DNA of 64,000 bases, taken from Vreelandella subterranea (GTDB taxonomy: Bacteria; Pseudomonadota; Gammaproteobacteria; Pseudomonadales; Halomonadaceae). The notes beneath the pieces were generated by a model, which was not told where the DNA came from, searched no databases, and was given only the letters and a program-made list of their open reading frames with translations. Positions 29,275 through 41,182 of this stretch are shown here, in pieces. Position 1 is the first letter of the stretch, and every line of letters starts with the position of its first letter. The stretch is taken from assembly GCF_900111305.1 (NCBI RefSeq), contig NZ_FOGS01000006.1:1-64000 (forward strand), written 5' to 3'. A program made the position numbers and the translations under genes.

Positions 29275-30078
29275 ATGCGCTGGTTTCGCCCTCTTGCCAT
29301 TACGGCCCTATGCGTTGCGGTTGCGGCCTGTTCGACCTCGCCTACCGGGCGCTCACAGCTGTTGTTGTTATCCGACAACGAACTCAACAACATGGGTAGC
29401 CAGGCTTTCAACCAGTATCAGCAGGAATTGCCCAGCGCCGATCAGGCGAGTCAACGCTACGCTCAGTGCATTGCCGATGCCATTGTCGCGGAACTCCCGC
29501 AGGACCAGCAGCAGCTGGATTGGCAAATCCGTGTCTTCGAGGCTGAAGAACCCAACGCCTTTGCCCTGCCCGGCGGCTACATGGGCTTACATACCGGCAT
29601 GCTGGATATCGCCACCAATCAGGATCAGGTGGCGTCGGTGGTCGCCCACGAAATCGGCCATGTGCTCGCCAAGCACTCCAATGAGCGGGCCTCGACTCAA
29701 AGCGCCACCCAGTTGGGGCTTTCCGTCATTTCCAGCGCTTCCGGCCTTCAAGGCGCAGGTGGTGAGCAGCTGATGGGCGTTCTCGGCATGGGGGCGCAAT
29801 ACGGCATCATGCTGCCCTTCTCGCGGCGTCATGAAAGCGAAGCGGATACCATTGGCCTGGATCTGATGGCCCGGGCCGGGTTTGATCCCCGCGAGAGCAT
29901 CGCCCTTTGGCAAAACATGCAGCAGGCATCGGGCGGCGGCGCACCGCCGGTATGGATGTCGACCCACCCAAGCCAGGGGCAGCGGATTGAGGGGCTGCAA
30001 GCGAACATGAGCGGTGCCATGGCCATCTTTGAACAGGCGCGCAACAGCGGGCGCACGCCCAACTGCCCACGCCCGTAA
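29275..30078 (+). CDS. M48-family metalloprotease lipoprotein (LoiP-like)
   Basis: This is a 267-residue lipoprotein with lipobox VAAC (C18) and a zinc protease domain: HEIGH at residues 125-129 (VVAHEIGHVLAKHS), the downstream ESEAD that supplies the third ligand, and the STHPSQGQRI segment of the M48 family. E. coli LoiP and BepA belong here and act in outer membrane quality control. This one is LoiP-like because it has no TPR domain. AAAGGAA precedes ATG 29275; the frame is open further upstream but without a good start. Confidence 0.93.
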   Translation: MRWFRPLAITALCVAVAACSTSPTGRSQLLLLSDNELNNMGSQAFNQYQQELPSADQASQRYAQCIADAIVAELPQDQQQLDWQIRVFEAEEPNAFALPGGYMGLHTGMLDIATNQDQVASVVAHEIGHVLAKHSNERASTQSATQLGLSVISSASGLQGAGGEQLMGVLGMGAQYGIMLPFSRRHESEADTIGLDLMARAGFDPRESIALWQNMQQASGGGAPPVWMSTHPSQGQRIEGLQANMSGAMAIFEQARNSGRTPNCPRP

Positions 30079-30085
30079 CGAACCA

Positions 30086-30111
30086 CCGCCGCTGCCTTCC
30101 GGCAGCGGCGG
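30086..30111. terminator. Hairpin between convergent M48 protease and aroE genes
   Basis: A perfect 11-bp GC-rich stem (30086-30096 with 30101-30111, loop TTCC) lies just after the protease stop. No T run exists on either side, so it may act as a processing or rho-assisted end. Confidence 0.5.
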
Positions 30112-30208
30112 CTCATCGGGGTTACTCCCGTGGGTGAACGCGAAAAGTCGTTACTTAGCCATATTCCGCTAGCACAGGTCAGCCAGTCCTAGTTCAGCTA
30201 GCCGTCGT

Positions 30209-32548
<2,340 letters not shown>

Positions 32549-32587
32549 GAAGTCTCCACCCGTTATGGTAAAGGAAACATTATCTTA

Positions 32588-33703
32588 TCATGGCCGGGGT
32601 AACCGCACCCAACCACCCGCCCGGGATGCGACCCAGCCCTCGATTTCCAGCATCAGCAGGCGCTGCTGGCAGTCACTCACCGAGCAGCCGCTTTGTTGCA
32701 CCAGGGCGTCAATCGGCGTGGGCGAGGCGCTCAGCAAGCCGAGCAGCGCATCGGGCAGCGGTTCGGCTGCGGCGTCAGTTGCCGACCGATGGGTAGAGGT
32801 CTCTTCCATGGAGGCGGGTAGAAATTCCCGCGCCCAATGCTGCAGCTCGTTGACGATGTCCTCGGGATCGCAGGCCATGGCCGCCCCCTGGCGCAGCAGC
32901 TGTAGGCAGCCACGTGCCTGCTGATTGTGCAACGAACTGGGCAGGGCAAACACATCGCGGCCCTGCTCCATGGCCAGGCGGGCGCTGACCAGTGAGCCGC
33001 TTTTCTCGGCTGCCTCCACCACCAGTGTACCCAGCGATAAACCGGTCACGATTCGGTTCCGGCGCGGGAAGAAGGCGGGGTGTGCGGTGGTGCCCGGCGG
33101 GTGCTCGGCCAGTACCAGTCCTCCCGGTGCATCGCTGAGCTGTTGATATAGCGCACGATGGCGGGCGGGATAAATCACGTCAATCCCGCAGCCCAATACC
33201 GCCACGCTGCTGCCGCCCGCGTCCAGGGCGGCTTGCTGGGCCACCCCGTCAATCCCTAACGCCATGCCGCTGACAATACTCCAGCCTCGCCTGGCCAATT
33301 CCCGGGCGAAGGTTTGCGCATTATGCGTGCCTTCCGATGTCGGCCGACGCGTGCCCACCATGGCAAGCGTCGGTCGTTCAAGGGCGCCCAGGTCGCCCTG
33401 TGCCCAGAGGACCGCTGGCGGATCAGGTAGTTGATTGAGTAGCCTTGGCCATGCCGGGTGGTCGCGGTGCAAAAGCGTGCGTCCCGGCGCACTGGACTGC
33501 CAGGTCAGGCTCGCCTCGACCTCACGCTGCAAGGGGCTCTTTGCGGGGTGCTCGCACCACAACCGCAGCGCACTGGCTGCCTTGCTGGGCAACCCCGCCA
33601 GCCACCCCTGTGGCCATTGGGGTTGTTGCGCCACCAGCTCAGCGATTCGCTGGGGCCCCACCCCTGGCAGTGCATTGACCACCAACCACTCCCTGGTATC
33701 CAT
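32588..33703 (-). CDS. dprA: DNA-processing protein DprA (Smf)
   Basis: DprA loads RecA on incoming single-stranded DNA during natural transformation and is also kept in many non-competent species. The 371-residue protein has a helical N-terminal domain, the Rossmann-like core (VGTRRPTSEGTHNAQTFARELARRG; VSGMALGIDGVAQQAAL; LGCGIDVIYPARHRALY; PRRNRIVTGLS) and a C-terminal winged-helix domain of about 65 residues. AAGGAGAGG stands before the ATG. It follows the LysM gene in the same direction. Confidence 0.95.
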   Translation of the reverse strand: MDTREWLVVNALPGVGPQRIAELVAQQPQWPQGWLAGLPSKAASALRLWCEHPAKSPLQREVEASLTWQSSAPGRTLLHRDHPAWPRLLNQLPDPPAVLWAQGDLGALERPTLAMVGTRRPTSEGTHNAQTFARELARRGWSIVSGMALGIDGVAQQAALDAGGSSVAVLGCGIDVIYPARHRALYQQLSDAPGGLVLAEHPPGTTAHPAFFPRRNRIVTGLSLGTLVVEAAEKSGSLVSARLAMEQGRDVFALPSSLHNQQARGCLQLLRQGAAMACDPEDIVNELQHWAREFLPASMEETSTHRSATDAAAEPLPDALLGLLSASPTPIDALVQQSGCSVSDCQQRLLMLEIEGWVASRAGGWVRLPRP

Positions 33704-33745
33704 TACCTCTCCTTATTCAATCTATCGACGATTGACCCAACTCAT

Positions 33746-34795
33746 CTAGCGCGGCGGTGTCCTTACAAGATCGCCAACCTCCACCACTCGGGAAGCCTCC
33801 ATCACCAGCGCATAGCTAACGCGATCATAGGGGCTGAAGACCATCAAGGTGCCAGCGGCTTCACTGGGTAGCGTGATCGACGCCTGGTTACGCGGGTCAC
33901 TGACCACCTCACCCTGCTGTGCAATCTGGAAGACATGCCCGGCTTGCACGCCATCCAGCGTGCCCAAATCGATCGTTACCACCTGCAGGCGACCGATAAA
34001 GCGTACCCCGCCCGGCACGCCGATCAGTGTCCCCGACAGCGCATTGCGCGGTGCACGGGGCACCATGTCGTCATCCAGTCGCGAGGTTTCCAGCGGCAGG
34101 ACAAGGTCGTTGTTGCGTATTTCCTGGGCGGCACTCAGCACTTTCAACTGGGCGATATCCTCTTCGGCGCGCAGGTAGCGGGCCTCGCCGATCTTGATCA
34201 GTTCGGTACCCAGGAGCGTGCCATCGTTAGTCGTATAGGTGTCGGCGGGCCGATAAATGCCCACGTCCGCTTGCCTTGGCACCTGCCCGCGCACATACAG
34301 CGAATCCCCCGCCCCGCTGATCAAGCGTCCCTGGTGACCGGCCACGACATAAGCCATGGTGTCGGCGGCGGGGTCCCCCTCCTTGATACGATGATCACGC
34401 AAGAACGGCCGGATAATACCCGCGTCGATGGGGGGTATCGCTTCGCGGCGGGGGACGGTGCGCATCTTGGGGGAGAGTGTCACTACCCGCTGCTCCCGTG
34501 AAAGGGACAGGCAGGGATCGCCCTGGCAATCGCTTAAGTTGAGTATATCGCCGGGGTAAATAAGGTGTGGATTGCGGATAGCAGGATTGGTCTGCCAAAG
34601 CTCAGGCCACTGCCAGGGCGCATGCAAGAACCGGCCCGCAATGTCCCAGAGGGTGTCGCCCTCTGCCACCGTGTAGCGCTCGGGTGCCGAGTCGCGAACG
34701 CGCTCCCAGGCGCCCGCATCCAGTGACATCAATACCGTCAGTGCGCCGATGAACCAAGCGCCCGCGCCATATCGCCTGCGTTGTCCAGCCCCCAT
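33746..34795 (-). CDS. LysM-domain secreted protein
   Basis: This is a 349-residue protein with a basic N-terminus and hydrophobic signal segment (AGAWFIGALTVLMSLDAGA). One LysM domain follows at about residues 40-90 (YTVAEGDTLWDIAGRFLHAPWQWPELW...IYPGDILNL), then about 250 residues without a recognised domain. LysM binds peptidoglycan, so the protein should be attached to the wall. The same gene lies between dprA and def in Pseudomonas. I chose the ATG at 34795 because AGGGGG precedes it and the signal peptide then starts normally; the frame continues to 34897. It is divergent from def. Confidence 0.85.
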   Translation of the reverse strand: MGAGQRRRYGAGAWFIGALTVLMSLDAGAWERVRDSAPERYTVAEGDTLWDIAGRFLHAPWQWPELWQTNPAIRNPHLIYPGDILNLSDCQGDPCLSLSREQRVVTLSPKMRTVPRREAIPPIDAGIIRPFLRDHRIKEGDPAADTMAYVVAGHQGRLISGAGDSLYVRGQVPRQADVGIYRPADTYTTNDGTLLGTELIKIGEARYLRAEEDIAQLKVLSAAQEIRNNDLVLPLETSRLDDDMVPRAPRNALSGTLIGVPGGVRFIGRLQVVTIDLGTLDGVQAGHVFQIAQQGEVVSDPRNQASITLPSEAAGTLMVFSPYDRVSYALVMEASRVVEVGDLVRTPPR

Positions 34796-34995
34796 CCTGC
34801 CCCCTGTTTTTTTACCTGCGATTACGCGGGTGATTCGCGCTGCGCCACCGGGCAGGCATGCCCGGAACATTGACAGCATGATATAGTGGTCGATCATAAA
34901 GTACTCAGGTCATAAATAAAGCACTTGGGCATGCGACCCCATTGACGCACTGCTCAAGCGATTACTCAGTTCAGCATAACGGTGGTAGCAACGCC

Positions 34996-35508
34996 ATGGC
35001 CAAACTCGCCATTCTCGAATTCCCCGATGAGCGCCTGCGCACCAAGGCCAAAGCAGTTCAAAGCGTCGACGATGAAGTGCGCAAGCTCGTCGATGACATG
35101 CTGGAAACCATGTACGACGCCCAAGGGATCGGCCTGGCCGCGACCCAGGTGGACGTTCACCGCCGGGTGGTGGTGATGGATGTCAGCGACGACAACTCCC
35201 AGCCGCTGGTACTTATCAACCCCAGCTATACGCCCATTGGCGACGAGAAAGAGCCGCTGTCCGAAGGCTGCCTGTCGATCCCGGAGCACTACGCTGAAGT
35301 GCCACGCTATCTGAAAGTGGAGCTGAAGGCGCTGGACCGCAACGGTGAGCCCTACACACTTGAAGCCGACGGTCTGCTGGCGCACTGTATTCAGCACGAG
35401 TACGACCACCTGGAGGGTGTGCTGTTTGTCGACTATCTGTCGTCCCTCAAGCGTGACCGGATTCGCAAGAAAATGGAAAAGCGCCACAAGCAGATGCAGG
35501 GCGCCTGA
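34996..35508 (+). CDS. def: Peptide deformylase
   Basis: This metalloenzyme removes the formyl group from the initiator methionine of new proteins. The 170-residue protein shows the three motifs GIGLAATQ (about residue 44), EGCLSIPE (cysteine metal ligand) and QHEYDHLEG (two histidine ligands and catalytic Glu). ATG 34996 gives the normal [15 protein letters not shown] start; an in-frame ATG 54 bp upstream adds unrelated residues. It begins the def-fmt-rsmB unit. Confidence 0.97.
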   Translation: MAKLAILEFPDERLRTKAKAVQSVDDEVRKLVDDMLETMYDAQGIGLAATQVDVHRRVVVMDVSDDNSQPLVLINPSYTPIGDEKEPLSEGCLSIPEHYAEVPRYLKVELKALDRNGEPYTLEADGLLAHCIQHEYDHLEGVLFVDYLSSLKRDRIRKKMEKRHKQMQGA

Positions 35509-35562
35509 CCGCGTCGCACTGATCAAGATTACCGTTACGTCTCCCTTTGCCGCCAGGTCCCT

Positions 35563-36552
35563 GTGTCCATGTCATCATTGCGCGTTGTTTTTGCGGGTAC
35601 CCCGGAATTCGCTGCTTCAAGTCTGGCCGCCCTGCTGGAAAGCCAGCATCAGGTGGTCGCCGCCTATACCCAGCCCGACCGTCCCGCCGGGCGCGGGCGC
35701 AAGCTCACCCCAAGCCCTGTCAAGCGCCTGGCGCTCGAGCATGGGCTGCCGGTTTATCAGCCTGAAAGCCTGAAAGCGTCCGATGCCCAGGCGACGCTTG
35801 ATGCGCTCGATGCCGACGTCATGGTGGTGGTGGCCTACGGGCTACTGTTGCCTCAGGCCGTGCTGGACATCCCGCGTCTGGGCTGCCTCAACGTTCACGC
35901 CTCGCTGCTACCCCGCTGGCGCGGTGCCGCACCGATCCAGCGCGCCATTGAAGCCGGTGACAGCGTTTCCGGCGTGACCATCATGCAAATGGATGCCGGC
36001 CTGGATACCGGCGACATGCTGTTTGAGGTGCGTACGCCGATCACCGATCAGACCACCGGTGGCGACCTGCACGACCGGCTGGCCCTTCAAGGGGCCAATG
36101 CGCTGGTTCAGGTGCTGGACAAGCTGGAGACGGGACGCATCACAGCGTCGCCCCAACCAGCAGACGGCGTCACCTACGCCGCCAAGCTCACCAAGGCCGA
36201 GGCCGAGCTGGATTTCAGCCAGCCTGCCGAGCAGCTGGTACGCACCATTCACGCCTTCAACCCCTGGCCGGTTGCCTGGTGCGCCCTGGATGACGACCGC
36301 CTGCGCCTGTTGAAGGCAAGTGTCGAGCCGGGCGAACAGCCGCCGACGGCACCCGGCATGCTGCTCGAACACGGCGAGGATCACTTACGAATCGCCTGTG
36401 GCGCCGAAGGCCGCCAGGTCCTTTGCGTCAGCCGCGCCCAACTTCCCGGGGGCAAGGCGCTGCCAGCCCGCGAGCTGCTCAACGCCCGCCAGACACGCCT
36501 CATCCCGGGCACGCGCCTGGGGCAAAATACCCACTCAGGAGCCTCCTCATGA
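35563..36552 (+). CDS. fmt: Methionyl-tRNA formyltransferase
   Basis: Fmt formylates initiator Met-tRNA. The 329-residue protein shows LRVVFAGTPEFAASSLAALL, the catalytic region GCLNVHASLLPRWRGAAPIQRAI with Asn and His, the aspartate in MDAGLDTGDML, and a C-terminal tRNA-binding domain. The start is GTG 35563 (AGG five bases ahead) or ATG 35569 two codons later; the sequence does not decide. It overlaps rsmB by 4 bp. Confidence 0.97.
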   Translation: MSMSSLRVVFAGTPEFAASSLAALLESQHQVVAAYTQPDRPAGRGRKLTPSPVKRLALEHGLPVYQPESLKASDAQATLDALDADVMVVVAYGLLLPQAVLDIPRLGCLNVHASLLPRWRGAAPIQRAIEAGDSVSGVTIMQMDAGLDTGDMLFEVRTPITDQTTGGDLHDRLALQGANALVQVLDKLETGRITASPQPADGVTYAAKLTKAEAELDFSQPAEQLVRTIHAFNPWPVAWCALDDDRLRLLKASVEPGEQPPTAPGMLLEHGEDHLRIACGAEGRQVLCVSRAQLPGGKALPARELLNARQTRLIPGTRLGQNTHSGASS

Positions 36553-37883
36553 ATCAGCCACGTTCGCCCAAGGCAGGCAGCGGCCAGGAAGTGCGCGCTG
36601 CCGCGGCACGCGGGCTGGTACCGGTGCTGACCGACCAGGGGTCGCTGGCCACGCTGGATGAGCACAGCGTGATTGCGCGGGACCGCAGCCTGCTCAAAGA
36701 ACTGTGCTACGGCACCTGCCGCCGCCTGCCACGCCTGGAAGCGCTGGCCGACCAGTTGCTCAAGCAGCCGTTCAAGAAGCGTGACAGCGATATCCAGGCG
36801 CTGCTGCTGGTGGGCATTTACCAGCTCCTCTATATGCGTATTCCCGCTCATGCGGCGGTCGGCGAGACCGCGGGCGCGGCGCGTCTACTCGGCAAAACCT
36901 GGGCCACGCGGGTTCTGAACGGCTGCCTGCGTCGCTTGCAGCGGGAATCCGACGAACTTCAGGCAATCGTCGACCGCGATGCCAACGTGGCGCTCGAGCA
37001 TCCCGCCTGGTTGTTAAAGGCGCTTCGTCAAGCATGGCCTGAACAGTGGCAGGCCATTGCCAACGCCAACAACCAGCCTGGTCCAATGACGCTGCGGGTC
37101 AATCAGCGCCACCACGACCGCGAAACCTACCTGTCCCTGCTGGATAGCAACGGCTTGAGCGGCCAGTTATGTGTCCACGCTCCCGACGGTATTACCCTCG
37201 ACCAGCCCTGCGACGTCACCACCTTGCCTGGCTTTGAGAAAGGTCTCGTCAGCGTTCAGGATGAAGCCGCCCAACTCAGCGCTGCGCTGCTCGGGCCTGC
37301 CCTTGCCCCGCGCCCTGGGGCTCGTGTGCTGGACGCATGCTGTGCCCCTGGCGGGAAAACCGCTCACCTGCTGGAACAGTTTGATATCTCCCTGACCGCC
37401 GTGGACAGCGACAATATGCGCCTGGCGAGGGTTGACGACGCACTCCACCGCCTGGGTCTGACGGCCGAGCTACAACACGCCGACGCCACCCAGCGCGACT
37501 GGTGGAGCGGCACGCCTTTTGACGCCATCCTGCTTGACGCCCCCTGCTCCGGCACGGGCGTCATTCGCCGTCATCCGGATATCAAGAAGCTGCGTCGCCC
37601 CGACGATATCCGCAAGCTGGCCGCATTGCAGCGCCAACTGCTGGATAATCTCTGGCCGCTATTACGACCGGGCGGCACGCTGCTTTACGCCACCTGTTCG
37701 GTGCTGCCTGAAGAGAATGTCGATCAAGTGGAGGCCTTCTTGGCCCGCACACCCGATGCACAGGTCACCACGCCGGATGACGTTGCCTGGGGCATGCCAA
37801 GTGGCCCCGGCCGCCAACTGTTTCCCGAAGACGGCGGTCACGATGGCTTTTTTTATGCCAGACTGGAGAAGCAGGCTGCCTGA
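36549..37883 (+). CDS. rsmB: 16S rRNA C967 (cytosine-5)-methyltransferase
   Basis: RsmB methylates C5 of C967 in 16S rRNA. The 444-residue protein has an N-terminal NusB-like helical domain (VRAAAARGLVPVLTD...LLVGIYQLLYMR) and a C-terminal Rossmann methyltransferase domain. The latter contains VLDACCAPGGKTAHLLE, DAILLDAPCSGTGVIRRHPD with the PC cysteine, and GGTLLYATCSVLPEEN with the catalytic TC cysteine. ATG 36549 overlaps the fmt stop (ATGA), fixing the start although the frame is open further upstream. Confidence 0.96.
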   Translation: MNQPRSPKAGSGQEVRAAAARGLVPVLTDQGSLATLDEHSVIARDRSLLKELCYGTCRRLPRLEALADQLLKQPFKKRDSDIQALLLVGIYQLLYMRIPAHAAVGETAGAARLLGKTWATRVLNGCLRRLQRESDELQAIVDRDANVALEHPAWLLKALRQAWPEQWQAIANANNQPGPMTLRVNQRHHDRETYLSLLDSNGLSGQLCVHAPDGITLDQPCDVTTLPGFEKGLVSVQDEAAQLSAALLGPALAPRPGARVLDACCAPGGKTAHLLEQFDISLTAVDSDNMRLARVDDALHRLGLTAELQHADATQRDWWSGTPFDAILLDAPCSGTGVIRRHPDIKKLRRPDDIRKLAALQRQLLDNLWPLLRPGGTLLYATCSVLPEENVDQVEAFLARTPDAQVTTPDDVAWGMPSGPGRQLFPEDGGHDGFFYARLEKQAA

Positions 37884-37934
37884 CGCATTTTTCGTCATGA
37901 CAGGCAGTGAATTCATGACACGGATGGAGAGACC

Positions 37935-38141
37935 ATGAGTCATCACACCTATAAGCACATCGAGCTAACCGGTTCTTCCGAAAAAAGCATTGAAGACGCC
38001 GTGCAGAACGCACTCGCCAAGGCGTCTGAAACCATCAAGCATATGCGCTGGCTGGAAGTGACCGACACCCGCGGCCACATCGAGGACGGTCGGGTCGCAC
38101 ACTGGCAGGTCACGGTCAAGGTTGGCTTTACCCTGGAATAA
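37935..38141 (+). CDS. Dodecin family flavin-binding protein
   Basis: This is a 68-residue dodecin. The sequence [39 protein letters not shown] followed by [17 protein letters not shown] fits the small beta-alpha-beta-beta fold that assembles into hollow dodecamers storing riboflavin, FMN or FAD, with a Trp of the MRWLEV segment stacking on the flavin. GGAGAG precedes the ATG. It is apparently monocistronic, between rsmB and trkA. Confidence 0.93.
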   Translation: MSHHTYKHIELTGSSEKSIEDAVQNALAKASETIKHMRWLEVTDTRGHIEDGRVAHWQVTVKVGFTLE

Positions 38142-38159
38142 TCCCCACCTGCTTTTCGG

Positions 38160-38190
38160 CGGCGGCTGGTTTACACTGGCCGCCGTCTTT
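38160..38190 (+). terminator. Probable terminator after the dodecin gene
   Basis: CGGCGGC (38160-38166) pairs with GCCGCCG (38179-38185) across a 12-nt loop, followed by TCTTTATT. The T run is imperfect. Confidence 0.5.
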
Positions 38191-38266
38191 ATTGCAGCGC
38201 ACGATAGGCCGCCTCACGCAGTTCACGAGGCATCGCTGGCGCTCTCAACGGAACCGATGCTCAGCA

Positions 38267-39640
38267 ATGAAAATCATCATTCTCGGCGCCGGCCAGGTCG
38301 GCGGCACCCTCGCGGAGCACCTTGCCCGTGAGGAAAACGACATCACCGTCATCGATACCGATGCCAAAAAGCTGCGCGAGCTGCATACCAAGCTCGATAT
38401 CCGCACGGTGACCGGCGCGGGTTCCTACCCCATTGTGCTGCGTCAGGCAGGCTGTGAAGACGCCGACATGCTGATTGCCGTCACCAGCAGCGACGAGATC
38501 AACATGATCGCCTGCCAGGTGGCGCATACCCTGTTCCGCACCCCGACCAAGATCGCCCGGGTGCGGGCGACGGCCTACCTGACCCGCAAGGGGCTGTTCG
38601 CCCACGAAGCGATTCCCATCGACGTGCTGATCAGCCCCGAGCAGGTGGTCACCGACCACGTGCGCCGTCTGATCGAGCATCCTGGCGCGCTGCAGGTGCT
38701 GGAGTTTGCCGGTGGCCTCGTCCAGTTGGTGGCGGTAAAAGCCTTCTACGGCGGCCCGCTGGTGGGCCAGGACCTGGCCTTTCTGCGCCGCCACATGCCC
38801 AATGTGGACACCCGGGTGGCGGCGATCTACCGCCGCAACCGGCCGATCATCCCCCGCGGCGATACGGTCATCGAAGCCGACGACGAAGTCTTCTTCCTGG
38901 CGGCGCGGCGCGATATTCGCGCGGTAATGAGCGAACTGCGCCGGGTCGAACGGGATTTCCGGCGGGTGGTGATCGCCGGGGGCGGCAACATCGGCGAGCG
39001 CCTGGCCGAGCACCTGGAGCACAGCCACCAGGTCAAGATCATCGAGCACAGTCTGGAACGTTGCACCACGCTCTCCGAGCGGCTCGACCGCACCGTGGTG
39101 CTCCACGGCAGCGCCACCAGCAAACGGCTGCTGGAAGAAGAGAACATCGAGGACTGCGATATTTTCTGCGCGCTAACCAATGACGACGAGGTCAATATCA
39201 TGTCGTCGCTGCTGGCCAAGCGGATGGGCGCCAAAAAGGTGCTGACACTGATCAACAATGCCGCCTATGTGGACCTGGTCCAGGGCGGCGAGATCGATAT
39301 TGCCATTTCCCCCCAGCAGGCAACCATCGGCAGCCTGCTGACCCATGTGCGGCGTGGCGATATCGTCAACGTCCACTCGCTGCGCCGGGGCGCCGCCGAG
39401 GCCATCGAGGCCATCGCCCATGGCGACAAGCAGTCGTCCAGAGTGGTCGGGCGCACCATTCGCGAGATCGACCTGCCCGAGGGCACCACCATTGGCGCGA
39501 TCGTGCGCGGCAAAGAGGTCATGATCGCCCACGACCACATCGTCATCGAAAGCGGTGACCACGTGATCCTGTTCGTTATCGACAAGCGGCGCATCCGTGA
39601 CGTGGAGCGCTTGTTCCAGGTAGGGCTGACGTTCTTCTGA
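38267..39640 (+). CDS. trkA: Trk potassium uptake regulatory subunit TrkA
   Basis: This is a 457-residue cytoplasmic subunit that gates TrkH in response to nucleotides. It contains two RCK units, each with a Rossmann NAD(H) fold ([14 protein letters not shown] at about residue 7 and [15 protein letters not shown] at about 236) followed by a TrkA-C domain. ATG 38267 gives the canonical [13 protein letters not shown] start. It precedes trkH by 49 bp. Potassium uptake by Trk is a first response of halophilic bacteria to high osmolarity. Confidence 0.97.
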   Translation: MKIIILGAGQVGGTLAEHLAREENDITVIDTDAKKLRELHTKLDIRTVTGAGSYPIVLRQAGCEDADMLIAVTSSDEINMIACQVAHTLFRTPTKIARVRATAYLTRKGLFAHEAIPIDVLISPEQVVTDHVRRLIEHPGALQVLEFAGGLVQLVAVKAFYGGPLVGQDLAFLRRHMPNVDTRVAAIYRRNRPIIPRGDTVIEADDEVFFLAARRDIRAVMSELRRVERDFRRVVIAGGGNIGERLAEHLEHSHQVKIIEHSLERCTTLSERLDRTVVLHGSATSKRLLEEENIEDCDIFCALTNDDEVNIMSSLLAKRMGAKKVLTLINNAAYVDLVQGGEIDIAISPQQATIGSLLTHVRRGDIVNVHSLRRGAAEAIEAIAHGDKQSSRVVGRTIREIDLPEGTTIGAIVRGKEVMIAHDHIVIESGDHVILFVIDKRRIRDVERLFQVGLTFF

Positions 39641-39689
39641 TGCTTAAATTCGGCGCGCAACTTATTGACCAGGGGAGCCTAGAACAGCC

Positions 39690-41138
39690 ATGAGCCTAAG
39701 GGTTATTCTGCGCATCCTGGGGCTGCTGTTGATGCTCTTCAGCCTCACCATGCTCCCCCCCATGCTGATCTCCGCGTGGTTTCGCGACGGCGTGTGGGAC
39801 GCCTTTATGATGGCCATGGCCATTACCGTGGCGACGGGGCTGTGCTTCTACTTACCCAACCGTCGCGCACAAAAAGAGCTGCGCGTGCGCGATGGCTTTA
39901 TTATCGCCGCCATGTTCTGGACCGTGCTGGCCCTGTTCGGCTCGCTGCCCTTGATGCTGTTTGGCGATGAGGCGCTGGGTTTGACCGATGCGGTCTTCGA
40001 GTCTTTCTCCGGGCTGACCACCACGGGCGCGACGGTCATAACGGGGATCGACTTTCTGCCCGAATCGATTCTCTACTACCGCCAGCAGCTCCAATGGCTG
40101 GGCGGCATGGGGATCGTGGTCCTGGCCGTGGCGATTCTGCCCACACTCGGCGTTGGCGGCATGGCGCTTTACCGCACGGAAATCCCAGGGCCTTTGAAAG
40201 ACTCCAAGCTGACCCCGCGCATCACCGAGACCGCCAAGGCGCTTTGGTATATCTACGCCACCTTGACGGTGGCCTGTATGCTGGCCTATATGGCGGCGGG
40301 CATGAGCTGGTTCGACGCCCTGGGGCACAGCTTTTCGACGGTGGCCATTGGCGGCTTTTCCACCCACGACGCCAGTATCGGCTATTTTGACAGCGCCGCG
40401 ATCGAAATGATCTGCGTCGGCTTTATGCTGATTTCAGCGTTCAGTTTCAGCCTGCACTTTATCGCCTGGCGTGAAAAACGCCTGACGCACTACTTTCAGG
40501 ATCCGGAAGCCCGCTTTCTGATGCTGTTTCTTGCCGGGCTGTCTGTGGTCACCGTGCTCTCACTCTGGTTCACCGATACCTACGACACCCTGCGCGGGCT
40601 GCGCCACGGGGTTTTCCAGGTAGTCTCGGTGGCGACCACGGCCGGGTTTGGCGTGGCGGACTTTTCCATGTGGCCCGGCGCCCTGCCCTTCCTGCTGTTC
40701 ATGGCCGCGTTCGTGGGTGGCTGTTCGGGTTCGACCGGCGGGGGCATGAAAGTCATCCGCATCATACTGATCATGAAACAGGGCATGCGCGAGATCATGC
40801 GCCTGATTCACCCCAACGCGGTCATCGCCGTCAAGGTGGGCAAGGTGAGCGTTCCAGACAGCATCGCCCAGGCAGTCTGGGGATTCTTCTCGGTCTATGT
40901 GCTGCTGTTCTTCCTGATGCTGGTGGGGGTGATGGCCACGGGCGTCGACCAGGTCACCGCCTGGTCGACCGTGGGCTCAGCCTTGAACAACCTGGGCCCG
41001 GCGCTCGGCGAAGCCAGCAGCCACTACGGCGATGTGCCGGAAGTGGCCAAATGGATTCTGGTGGTGGCCATGCTGCTTGGCCGCCTGGAGATTTTCACCG
41101 TGCTGGTGCTGTTCACACCTGCTTTCTGGCGGCGTTGA
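39690..41138 (+). CDS. trkH: Trk potassium transporter membrane subunit
   Basis: This is a 482-residue membrane channel-like protein with about ten hydrophobic segments and four pore loops, each with the filter glycine: SGLTTTGATV (about residue 107), FSTVAIGGFSTH, VATTAGFGVADF and ALNNLGPALGE. The region between has the basic EKRLTHYF loop. It forms the K+ path and is controlled by TrkA encoded just upstream. GGGGAGC precedes the ATG. Confidence 0.96.
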   Translation: MSLRVILRILGLLLMLFSLTMLPPMLISAWFRDGVWDAFMMAMAITVATGLCFYLPNRRAQKELRVRDGFIIAAMFWTVLALFGSLPLMLFGDEALGLTDAVFESFSGLTTTGATVITGIDFLPESILYYRQQLQWLGGMGIVVLAVAILPTLGVGGMALYRTEIPGPLKDSKLTPRITETAKALWYIYATLTVACMLAYMAAGMSWFDALGHSFSTVAIGGFSTHDASIGYFDSAAIEMICVGFMLISAFSFSLHFIAWREKRLTHYFQDPEARFLMLFLAGLSVVTVLSLWFTDTYDTLRGLRHGVFQVVSVATTAGFGVADFSMWPGALPFLLFMAAFVGGCSGSTGGGMKVIRIILIMKQGMREIMRLIHPNAVIAVKVGKVSVPDSIAQAVWGFFSVYVLLFFLMLVGVMATGVDQVTAWSTVGSALNNLGPALGEASSHYGDVPEVAKWILVVAMLLGRLEIFTVLVLFTPAFWRR

Positions 41139-41182
41139 CCCGACCGGCGCGGCCTATTTATTTGTTGAGTTGAGACGTTTTC